Source of the DNA: an uncultured Bilophila sp.
GTDB taxonomy: Bacteria > Desulfobacterota > Desulfovibrionia > Desulfovibrionales > Desulfovibrionaceae
DNA: 8,451 bases
Direction: 5' to 3'
Assembly: GCA_959604115.1 (NCBI GenBank)
Contig: CAUHBW010000150.1
Location: forward strand, 1-8,451
Shown here: piece by piece, positions 1 through 6,346 of the stretch
Layout of the letters: every line of letters starts with the position of its first letter
How positions within the stretch are numbered: the first letter of the stretch is position 1
The notes under the pieces: generated by a model
The model's input: only the letters and a program-made list of their open reading frames with translations
Databases searched by the model: none
What the model was told of the DNA's origin: nothing
Translations under genes and position numbers: made by a program

Positions 1-38
1 GGGGAGGGGAAACTTTCTTCAGAAAGTTTCCCCTCCCC
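1..38. repeat. Palindromic repeat, copy 1 (hairpin past the HEAT-like gene)
   Basis: This is a perfect 18-bp inverted repeat with a 2-nt centre. The left arm is 1-18, the right arm 21-38. The arms are G/A-rich and C/T-rich with a core that reads CTTTCTGAAGAAAG on the minus strand, the same core as copy 2. It starts 9 bases past the stop of the minus-strand gene, so it may end that transcript, although there is no T-tract inside the window. Any asymmetric tail would lie to the left, outside the window. Confidence 0.85.
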
Positions 39-47
39 CTCCAATTT

Positions 48-611
48 CTAAAACATTCCAATCCCGTCCAGAGCCTTGCGGGCGAGCTCGCGGCAGCCGG
101 AGTCCTCGTCGAGAAGACCGGCCTGAAGCGGCCCGCGCGCCTTGGGGGCGAGATCGGGACGAGCCGAGGCGAGACGTTCCACGGCCCGGAAACAGGAACG
201 CCGCAGCACGGCGTTGTCGCAGAAGTTGTCTTCCTTGCCCGTGTTGGTGATGTAGGAAAACAGAATGGCGTGGAACTCGTCCCCGAGGCGGCGGCTCTGG
301 GCCAGCACCTCGGCGAAGGCTTCGGGAATGCCCCAGCCGATGTTCCCGGACTCCTCGTTCATGTGCCACATCAGGCGTCGGATCACGTTGCGGGCGTCCT
401 CAATGTGCTCGTCGGCCAGCCGCGATACCGCCCTGCCGAGCGCGGAGGCGGCGCGGTCGGTCGCCTCGCCGCCGAGCGGCAGGCAGGCGAACAGCGGACC
501 CACCAGCTCGCGGGCGGGAACGTCGTCCAGTTCACGGGCGAAATCGGCCCAGTCCGGGGATTGCAGCCGGGTGCGTATCGTCGTCTTCAAAGTGCGGAAA
601 CGTGGCGGCAT
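48..611 (-). CDS. HEAT-like repeat protein resembling the DVU0298 family
   Basis: This encodes a soluble helical protein of 187 aa. It has no signal peptide or membrane segment. The sequence looks like stacked amphipathic helix pairs of the HEAT type. The middle holds a distinctive stretch, MNEESGNIGWGIPEA (about residues 84-98), and the C-terminus has a typical HEAT-like helix ending LARKALDGIGMF. From memory this matches the DVU0298 family of Desulfovibrio relatives, whose biochemical function I do not know; a scaffold or protein-interaction role is only an inference from the fold. The start at 611 is chosen because GAGGAGG lies 5 nt upstream on the minus strand. A 35-residue in-frame extension to 716 is possible but is Arg-rich, low quality and lacks a good ribosome binding site. 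The gene is transcribed away from rpmH and is followed by hairpin copy 1. Confidence 0.8.
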   Translation of the reverse strand: MPPRFRTLKTTIRTRLQSPDWADFARELDDVPARELVGPLFACLPLGGEATDRAASALGRAVSRLADEHIEDARNVIRRLMWHMNEESGNIGWGIPEAFAEVLAQSRRLGDEFHAILFSYITNTGKEDNFCDNAVLRRSCFRAVERLASARPDLAPKARGPLQAGLLDEDSGCRELARKALDGIGMF

Positions 612-616
612 GGGTG

Positions 617-623
617 CCTCCTC
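617..623 (-). promoter_or_regulatory. Ribosome binding site deciding the HEAT-like gene start
   Basis: The minus strand reads GAGGAGG, 5 nt before the ATG at 611. It is a near-perfect Shine-Dalgarno sequence and fixes this start over the longer open frame that begins at 716. Confidence 0.8.
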
Positions 624-642
624 ATCGGTTTTGGCGGAGCAT

Positions 643-661
643 GCGCCCGAAGGCCGGGCGC
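643..661 (-). other. Small leader hairpin of the HEAT-like gene
   Basis: This is a perfect 7-bp inverted repeat, GCGCCCG and CGGGCGC, with a 5-nt loop. It lies about 30 nt upstream of the start codon. It would be in the 5' leader if transcription starts near 725. It could be chance in such GC-rich DNA. Confidence 0.3.
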
Positions 662-729
662 GGCAACGCGGGAACCTCCGCAGTTCTCCGCGCCTTCCCG
701 CATCTCGCGGTTGCATTTCTTTCTCTGAA

Positions 730-757
730 GGAATAAATCGTTCAGGCCGTTCGGCAA
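730..757 (-). promoter_or_regulatory. Weak candidate promoter for the HEAT-like gene
   Basis: On the minus strand, TTGCCG (752-757) and TATTCC (730-735) are separated by 16 nt. Only the first half of each box matches the sigma70 consensus. It sits in the most AT-rich part of the divergent region, which is the main argument for it. Confidence 0.25.
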
Positions 758-799
758 GTTCCTCAAACGTTTCGGCGTCGTGTCCGTCCCTTTCCGGGC

Positions 800-828
800 T
801 TGACTCTCCGAAGCTGAAAAGGTATACC
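800..828 (+). promoter_or_regulatory. Sigma70-type promoter for the rpmH operon
   Basis: TTGACT (800-805) and TATACC (823-828) are separated by exactly 17 nt, followed by a likely transcription start near 835. That gives a short leader of about 25 nt before rpmH, with AAGGAG at 847-852 as ribosome binding site. It is the best promoter in the window and probably drives rpmH through jag. Confidence 0.75.
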
Positions 829-859
829 CCACTGATCTACGTTCTCAAGGAGAGTTTCC

Positions 860-994
860 ATGAAAAGAACTTACCAGCCCAGCAAAGTCAAAAGAGCGCG
901 GACCCACGGTTTCCGCGAACGCATGAGCACCGCCAGCGGCCGCGCCATCATCCGCCGCCGCCGCGCCAAGGGGCGTAAACAATTAGCTGTTTAA
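860..994 (+). CDS. rpmH: 50S ribosomal protein bL34
   Basis: RpmH is a small, highly basic protein of the large ribosomal subunit that binds 23S rRNA. The 44-residue product starts MKRTYQPSKVKRARTHGF and continues with the family's conserved RMSTASGRAIIRRRRAKGR, so the whole protein is recognisable and full length. The ATG has AAGGAG 7 nt upstream and a good promoter at 800-828. It is the first gene of the rpmH-rnpA-yidD-yidC-jag cluster. Its last codons overlap the proposed rnpA start, so the two may be translationally coupled. Confidence 0.97.
   Translation: MKRTYQPSKVKRARTHGFRERMSTASGRAIIRRRRAKGRKQLAV
968..973 (+). promoter_or_regulatory. Ribosome binding site supporting an ATT start for rnpA
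   Basis: AAGGGG lies inside the end of rpmH, 8 nt before the ATT at 982. The spacing is ideal for an initiating ribosome. No ATG, GTG or TTG follows in the rnpA frame until 1081. Confidence 0.5.
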
Positions 995-1425
995 CCCGGC
1001 CCCGTCGGCATAGACTGCTCCGGCGACCCGACTTCACGCTCTGTTATGATGAGGGTCGCCGTTTTTTTTCCAAGCACTTCGTGGTGTTTGTACGCTTTCG
1101 TGCGCCCGACGAACCGTGGCGCGTCGGGATGGCCGTCACCAAGAAGATCGGAACGGCAGTTATGCGGAATCGCGTCAAGAGGGTGCTCCGGGAATGTTTC
1201 CGGCTGCATCAGGCCCTTTTGCCTCCAGCTCTGGATCTCGTGATCGTGCCCAAGCGTCACCTCAAACCCGAACAGCTCGATCTTGCTGTCGCAACCCGCG
1301 AATTTCTTCCTCTGATCAAAGAAATTTGCGGGCATGTCGCCTTGCGCCGCGAGCAGGACGCCTGCCCCCCCGTCTCACGCGACGGGAACGGCGGGCCCGA
1401 AACGTCGTCCGGAGTCGAGGCGTGA
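982..1425 (+). CDS. rnpA: Ribonuclease P protein component, probable ATT start
   Basis: RnpA is the protein subunit of RNase P. It helps the catalytic RNA bind precursor tRNA and cut the 5' leader. The conserved N-terminal pattern LTRPRRHRLLRRPDF is followed by CYDEGRRFFSKHFVVFVRF, then the family signature VMRNRVKRVLRECFR and LDLVIVPKRHLKP. The end, from about residue 117 of 147, is an unconserved tail. The frame is closed by a TAA at 976-978, and the only start that keeps the conserved N-terminus is ATT at 982, with AAGGGG 8 nt upstream. The GTG at 1081 would delete over 30 conserved residues. The start overlaps the rpmH end by 13 nt. The stop overlaps the yidD start (GTGA), implying coupled translation. 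A run of eight T at 1062-1069 lies in the gene, but the reading frame is intact across it. The gene is certain, the exact start is not. Confidence 0.88.
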   Translation: MSCLTRPRRHRLLRRPDFTLCYDEGRRFFSKHFVVFVRFRAPDEPWRVGMAVTKKIGTAVMRNRVKRVLRECFRLHQALLPPALDLVIVPKRHLKPEQLDLAVATREFLPLIKEICGHVALRREQDACPPVSRDGNGGPETSSGVEA

Positions 1426-1700
1426 ACCGCCCCCTTCTGCGCCGTCTGGCGGTCCTGCCCATCCGTCTCTATCAGTGGACGCTTTCCCCCGTGCTCCCTC
1501 CCTCCTGCCGTTATTATCCCACCTGTTCGGCCTATGCCATCCAGGCAGTGCTGACCCACGGCATCTTCAGGGGCAGCTGGCTTGCCCTGCGGCGCATCCT
1601 TCGTTGTCACCCCTGGTCTGCGGGAGGCTATGATCCCGTACCTCCCCCACGTTCTTCCTCTTTCAGCCATCAGGAGCAACCGGATCATCATGGACGATAA
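1422..1700 (+). CDS. yidD: Membrane protein insertion efficiency factor YidD
   Basis: YidD is a small inner-membrane-associated protein thought to help YidC insert and fold membrane proteins. The 92-residue product shows the full family signature: PIRLYQWTLSPVLPPSCRYY, then PTCSAYA, a Gly-rich middle, RILRCHPW and GGYDPVP, with the three conserved cysteines. An N-terminal amphipathic helix replaces a true membrane span, as in the family. The GTG start overlaps the rnpA stop and has GGAG at 1411-1414. The Ser/His-rich C-terminal tail is unconserved, and its last codons overlap the yidC start by 11 nt. This tight packing, directly before yidC, is the usual arrangement. Confidence 0.95.
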   Translation: MNRPLLRRLAVLPIRLYQWTLSPVLPPSCRYYPTCSAYAIQAVLTHGIFRGSWLALRRILRCHPWSAGGYDPVPPPRSSSFSHQEQPDHHGR

Positions 1701-3303
1701 ACGTACTTTCCTGGCCATCGCCCTGGCCATCGCCGTTCTTCTGGCGTGGACCCCGCTGGCCGAGCACATGGGCTGGATCCAGCCCCAGCAGCCCCCCGTC
1801 GCCACGCAGGAAGCCGCGACCGCTCCGGCCGCGACCACCGCGACGCCCACTTCCCCGGCCGCGACGACCGCCGCCCTGCCCGTGTTCACGCCCTCGGCGG
1901 GCACCGAAGTCAAGGTGGAAACCCCGCTGTACTCCGCCGTGCTCTATTCCGGCGGCGGCATCCTCCGCTCCTTCACGCTGAAGCAGTACGACGAAACCAT
2001 CAATCCCGACTCCCCCAAGGTCAACCTCGTCTCCCCCGACGCGGCCCTGACCGCCCCGCTCGGCCTGACCGTCAACGGCCAGCCCTCATGGAGCACCGGG
2101 CAGTGGTCCTTCTCCGGTTCCGACCTGAACCTCAAGGCCGGGGAACAGGGCAGCCTGACCTTCACCGGCATGGTGGACGGCGTGCGCGTCACCCGCGTCA
2201 TTTCCTTCAACGCCGACAACTACCTGATGAGCGAAAACATTCTGGTGGCCTCCGGCGATCAGGCTCCCCGCTCGGTCCGCCTCGGCTTCGTGGTCGCCGC
2301 CCAGCCCTTCAGCAACGGCAAGTACGACCCCACCCGCCTCGCGTGGGACGCCAACCAGAGCTTCAAGGAAGAAACCAGCGAGAGCACGCTGACCGAAACC
2401 GGCATCATCGAACAGGGCACCTTCGACTGGGCCGGCGTCATGAGCAACTACTTCATGAACGTCACCGCTCCCGCCGATCCCAACAACCTGACCCTCAAGG
2501 GCCGCGTGCAGGGCGGCGTATGGCGTCTCGCCCTCGAACGCCCCGACCTGCTTACGCCCTCCAACGGCGGCGAAGTGCCCGTGGCCGTAAACTGGTGGTT
2601 CGGTCCCAAGGACCGCACGATGCTCGCCGCGGCTCCCGACCATCTGTCCGACGCCGTCAACTTCGGGATGTTCTCGATCATTTCCCGTCCCCTGCTGACC
2701 ATCCTCGCCTTCTTCCACTCCTTCGTGGGCAACTGGGGCGTCGCCATCCTGATGCTGACCTTCTGTATCCGCGTCGTCTTCTGGCCGCTCTCCCAGAAGA
2801 GCTTCAAGTCCATGGAGCAGATGAAGAAGCTCCAGCCCATGATGAAGAAGCTCCGCGAAAAGTACAAGGACGACAAGGAAGCCCTCAACAAGGAAATGAT
2901 GCAGCTCTACAAGACCTACAAGGTCAATCCCGCCGGAGGCTGCCTTCCCATCGTCGTGCAGATCCCGGTGTTCATCGGCCTGTATCAGGCGCTCCTGAAC
3001 TCCATCGAGCTGCGCCACGCCTCGTTCATCTCGCATCTGCCGTTCACGAACATCACGTGGCTGGCCGACCTCTCGGCGGCGGACCCGTTCTACATCACGC
3101 CGCTGCTCATGGGCGCGTCCATGTTCCTCCAGCAGCGCATCACGCCCGCCGCCGGCGATCCCACCCAGCAGAAGGTCATGATGTTCATGCCGGTCATCTT
3201 CACCGTCATGTTCATCAATTTCCCCGCCGGTCTGGTGATTTACTGCCTGTGCAACAACATCCTGTCCATCGGACAGCAGTGGTGGATGCTGCGTAAGGCA
3301 TAA
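1690..3303 (+). CDS. yidC: Membrane protein insertase YidC
   Basis: YidC inserts and folds inner-membrane proteins, alone or with SecYEG. The 537-residue length and layout fit the Gram-negative type. A first membrane segment spans about residues 7-21. An Ala/Thr/Pro-rich linker covers about 37-66. A large periplasmic beta domain runs to about 335. The insertase core follows, with FCIRVVFWPLS holding the conserved groove arginine (R361), a cytoplasmic basic coiled-coil hairpin around MKKLQPMMKKLREKY, and membrane segments near 416-437 (GGCLPIVVQIPVFIGLYQAL), 465-480 and 497-530. The C-terminus is short and ends in WWMLRKA. The ATG lies inside the yidD end; GGAG at 1673-1676 is rather distant (13 nt), so translation is probably coupled to yidD. 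An in-frame extension back to 1582 is just yidD sequence in another frame. Confidence 0.97.
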   Translation: MDDKRTFLAIALAIAVLLAWTPLAEHMGWIQPQQPPVATQEAATAPAATTATPTSPAATTAALPVFTPSAGTEVKVETPLYSAVLYSGGGILRSFTLKQYDETINPDSPKVNLVSPDAALTAPLGLTVNGQPSWSTGQWSFSGSDLNLKAGEQGSLTFTGMVDGVRVTRVISFNADNYLMSENILVASGDQAPRSVRLGFVVAAQPFSNGKYDPTRLAWDANQSFKEETSESTLTETGIIEQGTFDWAGVMSNYFMNVTAPADPNNLTLKGRVQGGVWRLALERPDLLTPSNGGEVPVAVNWWFGPKDRTMLAAAPDHLSDAVNFGMFSIISRPLLTILAFFHSFVGNWGVAILMLTFCIRVVFWPLSQKSFKSMEQMKKLQPMMKKLREKYKDDKEALNKEMMQLYKTYKVNPAGGCLPIVVQIPVFIGLYQALLNSIELRHASFISHLPFTNITWLADLSAADPFYITPLLMGASMFLQQRITPAAGDPTQQKVMMFMPVIFTVMFINFPAGLVIYCLCNNILSIGQQWWMLRKA

Positions 3304-3326
3304 CGGTTTGCGCTAGAGAGGTTCTC

Positions 3327-4586
3327 ATGGATGATTTCAAAGAATTTCAAGGCAAAAGCCTTGACGAAGCTATCCGCGCCGCCTGCTCGTACTTTGACGC
3401 GACGCGTGAAAAGCTGGAAATCGACATCATACAGGACGCCAAAAACGGCATCTTCGGTCTGGTCGGGGCGCGCAAGGCCATCGTCCGCGCCCGCCGCGCC
3501 CAGCTCAAGTCCCGGGTAGGGGCCATTCTGGGCCGCGACGTCCAGCCCGCCGCCCGTCCCAAGGCCGAGGAGGCTCCGCGTACGCCCAAGCCGCGCACGC
3601 AGGCGCCCCGTCCGCCGCGCGAGCCCAAGCCGCCGCGGCCCGAGGACGATTCCATCGGCAACCGCGTCGAACCGGAAGCAGGCATCGACGACGCCATCGG
3701 CAACCGCATCGAACCGGAAGCGGGCATCGACGACGCCATCGGCAACCGCATTGAGCCGGAAGTGGAGCTTGACGACGCCACCGGCAACCGCATCGTGGAG
3801 CCGCGCGCGCCGCGCAAGCCCCGCCGCAACGACGGCCCCCGCATTCCCTACGAAGGGAACGAGGAGGCCTTCCGTCCGCGCCGCCCCCGGCCCGAGCGAT
3901 CGGAACGTCCCGAACGCTCGGAGCGTCCCGATCGCCGCACCCCCGGCAATCAGGATCGCCCGCGCAACGACCGTCCCCGCTCCTTCCCCCGGTCCGAACG
4001 CCGTCCCGAGGAAGGGGCTCCCGAAACGCAGGACGTCCTGCGGGACGCTTCGCTGGAATTCGAACAGGACGAGGCCCTTGCCGAGGGCCTGCCGTCCAAG
4101 CCGTTCAGCGAGCTGGATCAGGAAAAGCTGACCGCCGCCGCCCATGAGGTGGCCTCCACCATCGTCGGCTCCATCCTCGGGGATACGCCCGTGGAGGTGA
4201 AGATTCTGGAAAACCGCGTGGACATCCACGTGGACTGCGGCGACGACTCGGGCCTGCTCATCGGACGCGAAGGGCAGACGCTCGCGGCGCTTCAGTACCT
4301 GACCTCGCGCATCGTCAGCCGCCGCATGGAAGCGCCGGTGCGCGTGCAGTTCGACGTGGGCGACTACCGCGAACGGCAGGACGACCGCCTCCGCGAGCTG
4401 GCTCTCGCGCTGGCCGAACGCGTCCGCGCCACAGGCCGCCCCTGCTCCACCCGGCCCATGAGTTCCTACCACCGCCGCCTCGTGCACATGGCGTTGCAGG
4501 ACTCTCCGGACGTGCAGACCCGCAGTTCCGGCGAGGGCCCTCTCAAGCGCGTGATCATCCAGCGCCGCCGCCCGGAACGGCACTAA
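3327..4586 (+). CDS. jag: Jag/KhpB RNA-binding protein (Jag-N, KH and R3H domains)
   Basis: Jag (KhpB) is a cytoplasmic RNA-binding protein, usually encoded right after yidC and in other bacteria linked to cell elongation and division. The 419-residue product starts with a Jag-N domain (about 1-52; FQGKSLDEAIRAACSYF and GIFGLVGARKAIVRAR). A long Pro/Arg/Glu-rich, surely disordered linker follows (about 55-260) and contains a 14-residue tandem repeat and runs of ERSERP. A KH domain comes next (about 285-335) with its loop as GREG (313-316). Last is an R3H domain with the R-x3-H pair R383 and H387 in SSYHRRLVHMAL. The family is often about 200-300 aa, so the extra length is linker. GAGAGG at 3316-3321 precedes the ATG. 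It is 23 bp from yidC, so probably the last gene of the operon before the terminator at 4694-4724. Confidence 0.93.
   Translation: MDDFKEFQGKSLDEAIRAACSYFDATREKLEIDIIQDAKNGIFGLVGARKAIVRARRAQLKSRVGAILGRDVQPAARPKAEEAPRTPKPRTQAPRPPREPKPPRPEDDSIGNRVEPEAGIDDAIGNRIEPEAGIDDAIGNRIEPEVELDDATGNRIVEPRAPRKPRRNDGPRIPYEGNEEAFRPRRPRPERSERPERSERPDRRTPGNQDRPRNDRPRSFPRSERRPEEGAPETQDVLRDASLEFEQDEALAEGLPSKPFSELDQEKLTAAAHEVASTIVGSILGDTPVEVKILENRVDIHVDCGDDSGLLIGREGQTLAALQYLTSRIVSRRMEAPVRVQFDVGDYRERQDDRLRELALALAERVRATGRPCSTRPMSSYHRRLVHMALQDSPDVQTRSSGEGPLKRVIIQRRRPERH
3645..3794 (+). repeat. 42-bp (14-residue) tandem repeat in the Jag linker
   Basis: Three full 42-bp units start at 3645, 3687 and 3729, with a partial fourth from 3771. 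They encode DDSIGNRVEPEAGI, DDAIGNRIEPEAGI, DDAIGNRIEPEVEL and DDATGNRI. The middle units are nearly identical in DNA, which suggests recent slippage or unequal exchange. The repeat adds negative charge to an otherwise strongly basic linker. Confidence 0.9.
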
Positions 4587-4593
4587 CGATATT

Positions 4594-4673
4594 GGGGAGG
4601 GGAGGAGGAACCTTTCTGAAGAAAGGCTTCCTCCTCCCCTCCCCAAACCCCACCCCTGCTCCTCCAAAGACTT
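4594..4673 (+). repeat. Palindromic repeat, copy 2, with tail
   Basis: The copy begins 7 nt past the jag stop. The stem pairs 4594-4617 with 4620-4644, 24 bp with one bulged base, with the core CCTTTCTGAAGAAAGG. The C-rich asymmetric tail (4645-4673) ends in CTCCAAAGACTT, which matches the tail end of copy 4 and, reversed, copies 3 and 5. It forms a very stable RNA hairpin but has no T-tract of its own. Confidence 0.85.
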
Positions 4674-4693
4674 CCGTAATGGGGACGAGGGTG

Positions 4694-4724
4694 AAAAGGC
4701 GGCTTCGGCGAAGTCGCTTTTTTT
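4694..4724 (+). terminator. Intrinsic terminator after jag
   Basis: The stem GCGGCTTC (4699-4706) pairs with GAAGTCGC (4710-4717) with one G-U pair, around a GGC loop. It is preceded by AAAA and followed by seven T (4718-4724). This is a classic rho-independent terminator for the rpmH-to-jag transcript and implies separate expression of mnmE, or read-through into it. Confidence 0.85.
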
Positions 4725-4858
4725 GTGTACTCCCGCAGGGAACGCGCCGTCCCTTCGCCCAAAGCCCGGCGAAAGGCTGTTCCTTCCAGCGGGCGATTTT
4801 TGTCCGAGAAACCTGTGGTCCGTCATTCCCGAACGAAGACGGCCCGCCATCCGCACTC
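4725..4858 (+). other. Non-coding stretch upstream of mnmE, no clear promoter
   Basis: The 376 bp between jag and mnmE hold repeat copy 2, the terminator, this stretch and repeat copy 3. This part should contain the mnmE promoter, but the only paired boxes I find (TTGTCC at 4800-4805, TCATTC at 4823-4828, 17 nt apart) have a poor second box. An in-frame extension of mnmE through this region has no family similarity. I see no conserved small gene. Confidence 0.5.
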
Positions 4859-4938
4859 AAAAGTCTGAAGAGAAAGAGGAGAGGGCGGGGGAGGGAAAGG
4901 GAAACATTCTGAAGAGCGTTTCCCTTTCCCTCCCCCGC
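4859..4938 (-). repeat. Palindromic repeat, copy 3, reversed, in the mnmE leader
   Basis: The tail is on the left and starts AAAAGTCTGAAGAG (from 4859), the reverse-complement arrangement of copies 2 and 4. The stem is a perfect 21-bp inverted repeat, 4885-4905 with 4918-4938, around a 12-nt loop containing TTCTGAAG. The right arm ends 14 nt before the mnmE ribosome binding site, so the hairpin would lie in the mnmE mRNA leader. Bases 4883-4901 hold four runs of three or more G. Confidence 0.85.
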
Positions 4939-4962
4939 ATGCGCTCTCCATCAGGAGCCTCT

Positions 4963-6345
4963 ATGACCACCGATACGATAGCGGCGATAGCGACGGCCCC
5001 CGGAGCGGGCGGCGTGGGCATCGTCCGGGTCAGCGGCCCGGAAGCCCTGCCCATTCTGGAAAAGCTGTTCCGGCCCGCCGGAAAGGGAAACGGATTCAGG
5101 CCGTGGACCCTGCGGCGCGGGCGCGTTCTGGACACGGAAGGCAGCGTGCTCGACGACGCGCTGGCGGTGCACATGCCCGGCCCCAAGACCTTCACCGGCG
5201 AAGACGTGGCGGAATTCCAGTGCCACGGCGGACCGGTCCTGCTGGCCTCGGTGCTGGAGGCGTGCCTCGCCTGCGGGGCGCGGCTGGCCGAACGCGGGGA
5301 ATTCACCCGCCGGGCCTTCCTCAACGGCAGAATGGATCTGACGCAGGCCGAAGCCGTGGCGGAAATGATCGCGGCTCCGTCCAGAGAGGGCGCGCGCCTC
5401 GCCGCCGCCAAGCTGGACGGCGTGCTCGGGCAGCGCATCGCCGACCTCCGGGAACGGCTGGAACACCTGCGCGCCCAGATTTGCCTTGCCGTGGACTTCC
5501 CCGAGGAAGAGGTGGACTGTCTGCCTCAGGAAGGCTTTCTGAACGCCATTGCGGAGGTCGGTTCCGCCGTCTCCTCCTTGCTGGCGGGCTTCGAGCGGAC
5601 GCGCTGCTGGCGCGAGGGCGTGACCGTGGCCCTCGCCGGTCCTGTCAACGCGGGCAAGTCGAGCCTCATGAACGCCTTTCTGGGACGCCAGCGGGCCGTG
5701 GTCACGGAATATCCCGGCACCACCCGCGACTTTCTGGAGGAGCCGGTCCGGCTGGCGGGCCTCCCCGCCCGGCTGGTGGACACGGCGGGCCTGCGCGAGA
5801 CGGACAACCCCGCCGAGGCGCAGGGCATCGAACTGGGCCGCTCGATGATCGCCTCCGCCGATGTGGTGCTGCTCATGGTGGACGGCACGGAAGGCTCTAC
5901 GGAAACGACGTGGCGCCTGCTCTCCGAACTCGGGCCCGGGCGCACTCTGCTGGTCTGGAACAAAAGCGATCTTGCCACCCCTCCCCTGCGCTGGTATGTA
6001 TCGGAGACGGGCGAAGAACCCGCCGGTCACGCCGTCGTTTCGGCCCGCAGGGGCGAAGGACTGGAGGCGCTGGCCGAAGCCGTCCGGGCGCTGGCGCTGT
6101 CCCGCAGTCAGGGACGGGAGCCCGAGCCGGGCGAAGCCGTGCCCAACCTCCGGCAGGCGCAAAGCCTGTCCGCCGTGCGCGCCGAACTCGACGCGCTGGC
6201 GGAGGACGTACGGGCGGGCATTCCGTACGATCTGTGCGCCGTCCGGCTGGAAGGCGCGGCCTCCGCGCTGGCGGAAATCACCGGACTGGACACCCCCGAC
6301 GAAGTCCTCAACCGTATTTTTGAATCTTTCTGTATTGGCAAATAA
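4963..6345 (+). CDS. mnmE: tRNA modification GTPase MnmE
   Basis: MnmE is a G protein that works with MnmG to install a (carboxymethyl)aminomethyl group on carbon 5 of the wobble uridine in certain tRNAs. The 460-residue length is normal. The N-terminal folate-binding domain starts TDTIAAIATAPGAGGVGIVR. The helical domain holds RAFLNGRMDLTQAEAVAEMI. The G domain has a P-loop at 226-233 (GPVNAGKS), GTTRD at 252-256, DTAG at 273-276, the probable catalytic glutamate E285 and NKSD at 333-336. The C-terminus is the invariant FCIGK with its cysteine (C457). The P-loop reads GPVN where most homologues have GxPN, but the potassium-binding asparagine N229 is kept. The ATG at 4963 has AGGAG 5 nt upstream; the open frame extends to 4723 without conservation. 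The next gene starts 1 nt after the stop. Confidence 0.97.
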   Translation: MTTDTIAAIATAPGAGGVGIVRVSGPEALPILEKLFRPAGKGNGFRPWTLRRGRVLDTEGSVLDDALAVHMPGPKTFTGEDVAEFQCHGGPVLLASVLEACLACGARLAERGEFTRRAFLNGRMDLTQAEAVAEMIAAPSREGARLAAAKLDGVLGQRIADLRERLEHLRAQICLAVDFPEEEVDCLPQEGFLNAIAEVGSAVSSLLAGFERTRCWREGVTVALAGPVNAGKSSLMNAFLGRQRAVVTEYPGTTRDFLEEPVRLAGLPARLVDTAGLRETDNPAEAQGIELGRSMIASADVVLLMVDGTEGSTETTWRLLSELGPGRTLLVWNKSDLATPPLRWYVSETGEEPAGHAVVSARRGEGLEALAEAVRALALSRSQGREPEPGEAVPNLRQAQSLSAVRAELDALAEDVRAGIPYDLCAVRLEGAASALAEITGLDTPDEVLNRIFESFCIGK

Positions 6346-6346
6346 C

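Noticed and set aside
1046..1243. Short frame starting ATGATG inside rnpA
   Set aside because: It is out of frame with the conserved RnpA sequence and has no similarity. It could matter only if slippage at the T-run occurs.
1510..1525. TTATCCCAC resembling a DnaA box, since this cluster can lie near oriC
   Set aside because: It is a single imperfect match inside yidD coding sequence with no further boxes or AT-rich region, so it is not evidence for an origin.
1746..3296. Plus-strand frame of 516 codons overlapping yidC
   Set aside because: Its composition is Arg/His/Pro-rich, and it is an out-of-frame reading of yidC.
3645..3794. Possible CRISPR-like array from regular repeats
   Set aside because: The repeats are directly adjacent, without spacers, in frame and in phase with codons, so this is a protein tandem repeat.
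4750..4790. Shared CCCTTCGCCCA between the mnmE upstream region and, inverted, the region after repeat copy 4
   Set aside because: It is an 11-base match in GC-rich DNA without extension on either side and is probably chance.
4800..4828. TTGTCC and TCATTC 17 nt apart as an mnmE promoter
   Set aside because: The spacing is right, but the -10 element matches the consensus too poorly to call.
3240..4856. Long minus-strand open frame opposite jag (538 codons) with repeated AVADGVV segments
   Set aside because: It is the antisense of the jag gene and its tandem repeat. The plus strand has the Jag-N, KH and R3H motifs, and long antisense frames are expected in GC-rich codon usage.
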